Shown in pieces: positions 6,444-10,685 of a DNA stretch of 10,685 bases. The first letter of the stretch is position 1. Each line of letters opens with the position of its first letter. This DNA is from an uncultured Clostridia bacterium. GTDB taxonomy: Bacteria > Bacillota > Clostridia > Oscillospirales > Acutalibacteraceae. Under the pieces are notes generated by a model that was not told the origin of the DNA, ran no database searches, and saw only the letters and a list, made by a program, of their open reading frames with translations. A program made the position numbers and the translations under genes. Location: NCBI GenBank assembly GCA_945875045.1, contig CAMCIX010000029.1, positions 1 through 10,685 on the forward strand. The letters run 5' to 3'.

Positions 6444-8228
6444 ATGACCAACAATAAAACGGTTTTAAAGTGGCTTGACGAAGTCAAGGAGCTTGTAAAT
6501 CCTGATAAGGTTGTCTGGATTGACGGCAGCGAGGAACAGTTAGAGGGTCTTCGCAAGGAAGCGGTTGAATCAGGCGAAATGATTAAGCTTAACGAGGAAA
6601 AGCTCCCCGGCTGCTATCTGCACAGAACCTTACCTAACGACGTAGCCCGTGTTGAGGACAGAACCTTTATCTGCGCCAAGACAAAGGAGGAGGCAGGTCC
6701 TACAAATAACTGGTGCGACCCGCAGGAGATGTATACTAAGCTTTACAATATCGCCCGCGGCTCTTACAAGGGACGTACAATGTATGTTATACCCTATTCT
6801 ATGGGACCTATCGGCTCTCCGATTGCTAAAATCGGTATCGAGGTAACCGACTCTATTTATGTTGTACTCAATATGGCGATTATGACCCGTATCGGCGCTA
6901 AGGTGCTTGAGGTTTTAGGCGACAGCAACGACTGGGTTCGCGGTCTCCACGCTAAATGCAACGTTGACCCCGAGAACAGGTACATCTGCCATTTCCCCGA
7001 GGACAACACCATTATCTCTGTTAACTCCGCTTACGGCGGCAACGTGCTTTTGGGTAAAAAGTGCTTTGCTTTGCGTATAGCTTCTTATCAGGGCTGGAAA
7101 GAGGGCTGGATGGCTGAGCATATGCTTATCTTAGGTCTCCAGAACCCTCAGGGCGAGGTTAAGTATGTTGCGGCGGCTTTCCCGTCTGCCTGCGGCAAGA
7201 CCAACCTTGCAATGCTTATTCCGCCTGAGTACCTCCGCAAGAAGGGCTACAAGATTTGGACTGTCGGCGACGATATTTCCTGGATGAAGATAGGACCTGA
7301 CGGACGTCTCTATGCCATCAACCCCGAAAACGGCTTCTTCGGCGTAGCACCCGGAACCAACGCTCACTCCAACTTCAACGCGCTTGAGAGCACCAAGAAG
7401 AACACAATCTTCACCAACGTTGCGCTTAACCTTGACGATAACACCGTTTGGTGGGAGGGACTTAACAAGGATCTTCCGCAGAACGCGCTTGACTGGAAGG
7501 GCAACAAGTGGGACGCTTCTAAGTTCAACAAGGCGGACAAGTCAACCTACGCCGCTCATCCGAACTCAAGATTTACCGCTCCCGCAAAGAACTGCCCCTG
7601 CATCTCCGACGAGTTCGACAAGGGCGAGGGCGTGCCGATTTCCGCTATTATCTTCGGCGGCCGCCGCGCTAAGTGCGCTCCCCTTGTATATCAATCAAAG
7701 GATTGGGTTAACGGCGTGTTCATAGGCTCCGCTATGGCGTCCGAGACCACAGCCGCCGCCGCGGGCGCAGTAGGCGTTGTTCGCCGCGACCCGATGGCTA
7801 TGCTCCCCTTCTGCGGCTACAATATGGGCGACTACTTCCAGCACTGGCTCGATATGGGCGTTAAATTAGGTGATAAGGCGCCTAAGATTTTCAACGTTAA
7901 CTGGTTCCGCACCGACGACGAGGGCAACTTCGTATGGCCCGGCTTCGGCGACAATATGCGCGTTCTCAACTGGATAATCGACCGCTGCGAGGGCAAGGCT
8001 GACGCAGAGGAGACCGCTATCGGCTATGTTCCGAAGCCCGAGGATATCGACCTTACCGACCTTGATATGGATCTCGACACCTTAAAGAGCATCTTAAAGG
8101 TTGACAAGGACGTTTGGACCAAGGAAGCCGAGGAAATCGAGGAGCATTACAAGAAGTTCGGCGACAAGCTGCCGAATGAGCTTCGTGAACAGCTTAATAA
8201 CCTCAAGGCAAACCTTGCTAAGATGTAA
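6444..8228 (+). CDS. pckG: Phosphoenolpyruvate carboxykinase (GTP)
   Basis: Interconverts oxaloacetate + GTP and phosphoenolpyruvate + CO2 + GDP in the cytoplasm. In anaerobic gut Clostridia it often runs toward oxaloacetate (CO2 fixation), in others toward gluconeogenesis; the sequence cannot tell which. The 594 residues fit the GTP family. Seen: substrate-binding Arg in DVARVEDRTF (66-75); Mn2+-site Lys and His in GKKCFALRIAS (204-214) and AEHM (224-227); kinase-1 P-loop FPSACGKTN (246-254) with the family's active-site Cys250; kinase-2 VGDDISWMK (274-282); the NPENGFFGVAPGTN stretch (293-306); and the guanine-pocket region FGGRRAKCAPLV (404-415). AGGGGA at 6431-6436, 7 nt before the ATG, sets the start. 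Its codons (AAG, AAC, CGT, CTC, GTT) are markedly more selective than those of dnaG or nadE, suggesting high expression. It has its own strong promoter, next to a Rex-like site. Confidence 0.98.
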   Translation: MTNNKTVLKWLDEVKELVNPDKVVWIDGSEEQLEGLRKEAVESGEMIKLNEEKLPGCYLHRTLPNDVARVEDRTFICAKTKEEAGPTNNWCDPQEMYTKLYNIARGSYKGRTMYVIPYSMGPIGSPIAKIGIEVTDSIYVVLNMAIMTRIGAKVLEVLGDSNDWVRGLHAKCNVDPENRYICHFPEDNTIISVNSAYGGNVLLGKKCFALRIASYQGWKEGWMAEHMLILGLQNPQGEVKYVAAAFPSACGKTNLAMLIPPEYLRKKGYKIWTVGDDISWMKIGPDGRLYAINPENGFFGVAPGTNAHSNFNALESTKKNTIFTNVALNLDDNTVWWEGLNKDLPQNALDWKGNKWDASKFNKADKSTYAAHPNSRFTAPAKNCPCISDEFDKGEGVPISAIIFGGRRAKCAPLVYQSKDWVNGVFIGSAMASETTAAAAGAVGVVRRDPMAMLPFCGYNMGDYFQHWLDMGVKLGDKAPKIFNVNWFRTDDEGNFVWPGFGDNMRVLNWIIDRCEGKADAEETAIGYVPKPEDIDLTDLDMDLDTLKSILKVDKDVWTKEAEEIEEHYKKFGDKLPNELREQLNNLKANLAKM

Positions 8229-8285
8229 TTAAAAAAGGCTCTTTGTCAATAGTTTGGGTAAAGAGTTAAAATGAAAATTTGAGTG

Positions 8286-8323
8286 CAAGCAGTTGCTATT
8301 AGGCAGCTGCTTGTTCTTTGTTT
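8286..8323 (+). terminator. Probable pckG terminator hairpin
   Basis: CAAGCAGTTGCT (8286-8297) pairs with GGCAGCTGCTTG (8302-8313), a 12-bp stem with two G-U pairs and an ATTA loop. It is followed at once by TTCTTTGTTT. It is the first strong hairpin after the pckG stop. It may instead belong to an insertion-sequence remnant (see findings). Confidence 0.55.
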
Positions 8324-8492
8324 AGTTGGTTATGAGAAAATATATTTAAAAATACGATTCTTATGCAACGGTATTTATCATCGTTAGATACAAAAATAAA
8401 GCGTATAAAGCGTTTTTACAAAAGGTTTAAAAAGATTACTGTTGCATAATATGTCGCAATACATTAAAAATAGCACTTGTTATCAACATAAC

Positions 8493-8583
8493 AAAAAAGA
8501 AATAACCGCCCTGTCTCCAAACTGTGCGGTTAATTCTTTTTAACTAAACTATGGGACAACCGTCTGCTTGGTAGTCCTTTTGT
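8493..8583 (-). ncRNA. Predicted ~90-nt small RNA, type I antitoxin-like
   Basis: A complete small transcription unit on the - strand. The promoter lies at 8618-8590, the predicted first base is near 8583, and an intrinsic terminator ends it near 8493. The RNA would contain a 5' hairpin, GGACUACC / GGUUGUCC with a U-U mismatch and an 8-nt loop (8577-8554), then an A/U-rich linker, then the terminator stem. There is no ribosome binding site or ORF of note. Size, two-hairpin form, consensus promoter and the shared bidirectional terminator are what is seen in RNAII-like antitoxins of type I toxin-antitoxin loci (Fst/holin-like toxins) in Firmicutes. The class assignment is inferred from layout and remembered resemblance. 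It could also be a free-standing regulatory sRNA. Confidence 0.6.
8494..8541. terminator. Bidirectional intrinsic terminator
   Basis: AAGAAATAACCGC (8497-8509) pairs with GCGGTTAATTCTT (8526-8538): 13 positions, one mismatch, extended by three further A-T pairs, with a 16-nt loop. T-runs follow on both strands (TTCTTTTT on +, TTTCTTTTTT on -). It ends the predicted sRNA on the - strand and would also stop transcripts arriving from the + strand. Confidence 0.75.
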
Positions 8584-8589
8584 ATCTTT

Positions 8590-8618
8590 ATTATAGCAGT
8601 TATAAAGATAATTGTCAA
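8590..8618 (-). promoter_or_regulatory. Perfect-consensus sigma-A promoter for the small RNA
   Basis: On the - strand: TTGACA (8618-8613), exactly 17 nt, TATAAT (8595-8590). Both hexamers and the spacer are ideal. It is the strongest promoter in the window, yet no protein gene lies downstream before the terminator. Confidence 0.8.
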
Positions 8619-8642
8619 GCACCTTGTTGCGGTGCTTTTTTG
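8617..8642 (+). terminator. Intrinsic terminator overlapping the sRNA -35
   Basis: AAGCACC (8617-8623) pairs with GGTGCTT (8631-8637) around a 7-nt loop, and the T-run continues to 8641. It is oriented for + strand transcripts and shares bases with the -35 of the - strand sRNA promoter. No + strand gene directly precedes it, so it may guard against read-through into the convergent membrane gene. Confidence 0.6.
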
Positions 8643-8670
8643 TGCCTTTATAATCGCTGAGCCGTAGTAT

Positions 8671-9402
8671 TTACTGTTCTGAGGAGCAGGGGGAGGTTAT
8701 TACGTCCGAGGTATCGCCGATTTTGGGCGGTATGCTGTTAATATAACGCAAGGCGGCGAAAAACATAATGCTTAAGACTGCAAGCGCCGCCGCAATAATC
8801 AGGGCGATAATAAGTATAACAGCCGTGAAAATAATTATAAACGAAAGTGTAAGGGTTCGTGCAACTATTTTAGAAAGCTTGATTTGCTTAACAATGGTGC
8901 GAGCCTGCTCCAAAACCGGAACGTATTCCTCAAGCTCCTTTTCGTTTTTCTCTATATAATTGTTAACCTCGGTCTTGACCGCATTTTCATTGATTTTTAT
9001 ATCTGTAGATTCCTTTGCAACGGTCAAAACCTTGTCAATATTTTCGCCTACGAGCTACTTTACAAAGGACGAGTCAATTTTGCGGTCATCCGGAATACTT
9101 AAAAGTATCTCGGTCGCCTCATCGGCGTAAACCTCAATCAGCTCGCCTGTTTCCTTGCTTTTCATTATTTCGTCGGCTTTTTTGTAATCTATGCCGTAGC
9201 TTTTCAGCGTCGCTTCAACCGCGGGGGTTTTCTTTATTAAGGTCTTGTAATCGATATTCTGGATTACGGTTGTGACGGTCTGCGGTTCGGTGAGGGCGAT
9301 TACCGAGTAATAAAAGGGCACAAGGGCGCAGATTACAATTAAAAACAAATTCAGAAAGAAGTATAAAAAGACTGTTGCCGCGCGGAGTATTTTTCTTTTC
9401 AA
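8671..9402 (-). pseudogene. Two-segment membrane protein gene interrupted by an in-frame amber codon
   Basis: One continuous frame of 243 codons plus TAA, broken by a TAG at 9057-9055 (codon 116). No shift of frame occurs: the codons on either side read ...DSSFVK and LVGENIDKV..., so one base substitution explains it. The start is TTG at 9402 with AAGGGA (9416-9411) 8 nt upstream. Topology: a membrane segment at about residues 10-36 (FLYFFLNLFLIVICALVPFYY), a roughly 150-residue charged helical domain presumably outside, then a long hydrophobic stretch at about 187-220 (SFIIIFTAVILIIALIIAAA) and a short tail. No family is recognised. A restart at the TTG at 9027 would give only the second half and lacks a good ribosome binding site. 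It is either a recent pseudogene, a sequencing error, or read-through; the UAG-C context is not a known strong read-through signal. Confidence 0.75.
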
Positions 9403-9449
9403 GGCAAACTTCCCTTAAATACCAATTGATTATAATAAATGCCTAAATT

Positions 9450-9477
9450 ATTATAACACTAAAGCATATTTTGGCAA
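9450..9477 (-). promoter_or_regulatory. Probable promoter of the interrupted membrane gene
   Basis: On the - strand: TTGCCA (9477-9472), 16 nt, TATAAT (9455-9450). The start is predicted near 9443, with a leader of about 40 nt carrying AAGGGA. The gap between this gene and the hydrolase gene upstream holds no obvious terminator, but this promoter suggests separate expression. Confidence 0.55.
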
Positions 9478-9505
9478 GGTTTTTAACAAAATTGTAATTA
9501 TTAGG

Positions 9506-10480
9506 TCAATTTTGCATTTTTATCTGCTCGCCCGTAATAAGGGGATAGCGGGCAAGACTTTCGCCGTCAAGGTTTTCTTTGTGCATATCCACCGCCGTAA
9601 TTTGGTGATTTTCGTAGGTGGTGTAGTAATATATGCCCTTGTCCGCGTTACAGCAGGAGGTGTAAAGGGTGATTTCGTACTTGCCGCCCTCCAGCTCGCA
9701 ACAGCCCCTTTGCTGGTCAACAGAGCCTAAAATGTGGAAGAACTGGCTTACGCTCTCGCTTTCAGAGCTCCCCGAGACCGAGTTCATTTTGGTAAAGGCG
9801 ACCCTTACAAAGCGGGACTGGGAGGAAAGGTCGCCCGGTAGACCCAGCGCCCCCATACCGCGGCTGTAGGTACTGAGCGAGAGCTTATCGGAAAAGCGAT
9901 TTTCAGGCGATTTAGGGGAGAGGTGCATAAAATCGTTAAGCCTGAATATCTGCTCGTTAAAGGGGGGATTGTTGGTCAGCACCCCGACGGGGTTATCGTA
10001 AATTTTTATGCCCTCCTTTACCGATTCCACGGTTATCGCGCCGTCACGGTCGGCAATAATCCAATGAAGCTGAGCTGTCGGGAGCTTGTCGCTGAAGGGC
10101 GTGTTTGTAATATTGATATTTTCAAGCAGTCTTCGCGCCTCTCTGATTGTTGCGCATCTACTTAAAATCCAAGGGATAAATTCAAACTGCGCCACATTGT
10201 CCTTGCCTGCAATTTCTTCGCGGTAGTAAGCGTTGCCGACAAAGTTAAGCCCCGCCATTCCGAGCCCTTTTTCGTTTATCGCGTCGTAAAAAAGCGGATA
10301 ATCGCCCGCGATATGCGCCATTCCGATTATTGCGTAATGTTTTTTTAAATCGCCCGCGGCGCGAAAAATAATAGGGTAATTCCGCGGCATAACGGTGACC
10401 TCGTCGCCGTAGGAAAACTCGTAATCAAGGGTTCTCCCAAAGTAAAAATCATTTGTTTTGTAGGTTGCGGCAGTACACAT
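9506..10480 (-). CDS. Choloylglycine hydrolase family (bile salt hydrolase-like)
   Basis: A linear amide C-N hydrolase of 324 residues, the usual length of bile salt hydrolases, which remove glycine or taurine from conjugated bile acids in the cytoplasm; the family also includes penicillin V acylases. It is an Ntn hydrolase: Met1 is removed to expose nucleophile Cys2 (MCTAATYKTND). Other catalytic-type residues are Arg16 and Asp19 (FGRTLDYEFSYG), Asn79 (GLGMAGLNFVGNAYY), an Asn of LTNNPPF (170-171) and Arg223 (SSQSRFVRVAF); all are present. The GLNF-x-G-x-A motif and GALGLPGDLSS favour the BSH side, but substrate preference cannot be settled by eye. No signal peptide, as expected for intracellular BSH. 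ATG with GGGAGG 7 nt upstream. It has its own promoter flanked by a duplicated motif. Its presence suggests an intestinal host. Confidence 0.92.
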   Translation of the reverse strand: MCTAATYKTNDFYFGRTLDYEFSYGDEVTVMPRNYPIIFRAAGDLKKHYAIIGMAHIAGDYPLFYDAINEKGLGMAGLNFVGNAYYREEIAGKDNVAQFEFIPWILSRCATIREARRLLENINITNTPFSDKLPTAQLHWIIADRDGAITVESVKEGIKIYDNPVGVLTNNPPFNEQIFRLNDFMHLSPKSPENRFSDKLSLSTYSRGMGALGLPGDLSSQSRFVRVAFTKMNSVSGSSESESVSQFFHILGSVDQQRGCCELEGGKYEITLYTSCCNADKGIYYYTTYENHQITAVDMHKENLDGESLARYPLITGEQIKMQN

Positions 10481-10490
10481 AAAAAGACCT

Positions 10491-10595
10491 CCCGAGAATT
10501 ATTAAATATTATTCTCCGATTTTAATATATTATAGGAAAAAATCGTCTCTTAATCAATTAAGTATAGAAAAATGTCCCGAGATTCTTAAATATTA
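10491..10595. repeat. Imperfect ~20-nt direct repeat flanking the hydrolase promoter
   Basis: CCCGAGAATTATTAAATATT at 10491-10510 and CCCGAGATTCTTAAATATTA at 10576-10595 align over about 20 nt with one gap and one mismatch. One copy lies in the 5' leader beside the ribosome binding site, the other upstream of the -35, 85 bp apart. They could be twin operator sites; the protein that would bind them is unknown. Confidence 0.5.
10529..10557 (-). promoter_or_regulatory. Probable promoter of the bile salt hydrolase-like gene
   Basis: On the - strand: TTGATT (10557-10552), 17 nt, TATAAT (10534-10529). The predicted start near 10522 leaves a leader of about 42 nt ending in GGGAGG. The -35 is imperfect (four of six), leaving room for regulation. 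Confidence 0.6.
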
Positions 10596-10659
10596 ATATA
10601 ATATCTGCCTTTTATACCCTTTTATTTGTATGTGCCAAAGCACAAAAAGGCTGTAAAAC

Positions 10660-10685
10660 CTGTCTCTTATACACATCTCCGAGCC
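10660..10685. other. Illumina Nextera/Tn5 adapter remnant (artefact)
   Basis: CTGTCTCTTATACACATCT (10660-10678) is the 19-bp Tn5 mosaic end used in Nextera libraries, and the following CTCCGAGCC-type bases continue the standard read adapter. The genome sequence therefore ends at about 10659. This is library sequence, not a natural transposon. Confidence 0.95.

Larger units (their letters stand above)
8229..8670. other. AT-rich intergenic island with RNA elements and repeat debris
   Basis: The 442 bp between pckG and the interrupted membrane gene hold no conventional protein gene. In order: GGCTCTTTGTCAA at 8237, resembling an insertion-sequence end; the strong hairpin 8286-8313; a 9-bp inverted repeat (TTATGCAAC 8361-8369, GTTGCATAA 8441-8449) bracketing a 28-codon ORF without a ribosome binding site; a 30-codon ORF (8451-8543) reading through the terminator; the sRNA on the - strand; and a last hairpin-plus-T-run at 8617-8642. 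The composition is clearly more AT-rich than the flanking genes. Confidence 0.7.

Noticed and set aside
8398..8413. Tandem AAAGCGTATAAAGCG as a repeat array
   Set aside because: Only two short units; too little for a CRISPR, an iteron or a meaningful tandem repeat.
8228..8470. Eight-base ATTAAAAA repeats at 8228-8235 and 8463-8470 as a transposon target-site duplication
   Set aside because: The first copy overlaps the pckG stop, the second is not next to a matching inverted end, and such A-rich octamers are common in this AT-rich stretch.
8671..9027. Second half of the membrane protein as an independent gene starting at TTG 9027
   Set aside because: It is in the same frame as the preceding part with only the amber codon between, and the TTG has no properly spaced ribosome binding site.
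10631..10646. Small hairpin TGTGC-CAAA-GCACA near the contig end as a terminator
   Set aside because: Only a 5-bp stem, with an A-run rather than a T-run following it on the + strand and no T-run on the - strand.
10660..10678. Tn5/IS50 transposon end
   Set aside because: The bases beyond the mosaic end are Nextera library adapter, not transposon sequence, and it sits exactly at the contig end.

Overview
The window looks like one end of an assembled contig from a Gram-positive, Clostridia-type gut bacterium, most likely from the Oscillospiraceae/Ruminococcaceae side. The reasons are dnaG followed directly by rpoD (sigma-A), a four-cysteine TSCPD protein, a GTP-dependent PEP carboxykinase, strong AGGAGG-type ribosome binding sites, several TTG/GTG starts, and a bile salt hydrolase-like enzyme. 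No species can be named from the sequence alone. The last 26 bases (10660-10685) are Illumina Nextera (Tn5) adapter, not genome.

Left arm (1-4231, all on the + strand): the 3' part of dnaG, cut by the window edge before its zinc-binding domain, is translationally coupled to rpoD (TAATG overlap). A small TSCPD-family gene, an unrecognised 183-residue protein, and an N-acetylmuramoyl-L-alanine amidase-like protein with a C-terminal SH3 domain follow. The amidase has its ribosome binding site buried in a terminator-shaped hairpin, and it lacks the usual first zinc histidine and a signal peptide.

Middle (4232-8228): nadE (glutamine-dependent NAD+ synthase, - strand) and pckG (GTP-PEPCK, + strand) diverge from a 222-bp promoter region. 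Each has a recognisable sigma-A promoter. Between them, beside the pckG -35, sits a close match to the NADH-sensing repressor Rex consensus, which would link redox state to a carbon-flow gene next to an NAD-synthesis gene.

Right arm (8229-10659): an AT-rich, about 440-bp stretch without a conventional gene holds a probable pckG terminator, a sequence resembling an insertion-sequence end, and an inverted-repeat pair bracketing a tiny cationic ORF. Its best feature is a roughly 90-nt small RNA on the - strand with a perfect consensus promoter (TTGACA-17-TATAAT) and a bidirectional terminator. This is the layout of the antitoxin RNA of a type I toxin-antitoxin locus, but no hydrophobic toxin ORF survives opposite it. 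Beyond it on the - strand are a two-segment membrane protein interrupted by a single in-frame amber codon, and a choloylglycine hydrolase-family gene whose promoter is flanked by two copies of a 20-nt imperfect repeat.

Most genes are housekeeping. The best candidates for something less described are the orphan sRNA/decayed type I locus, the hairpin-buried start of the zinc-ligand-deficient amidase, and the putative Rex site.
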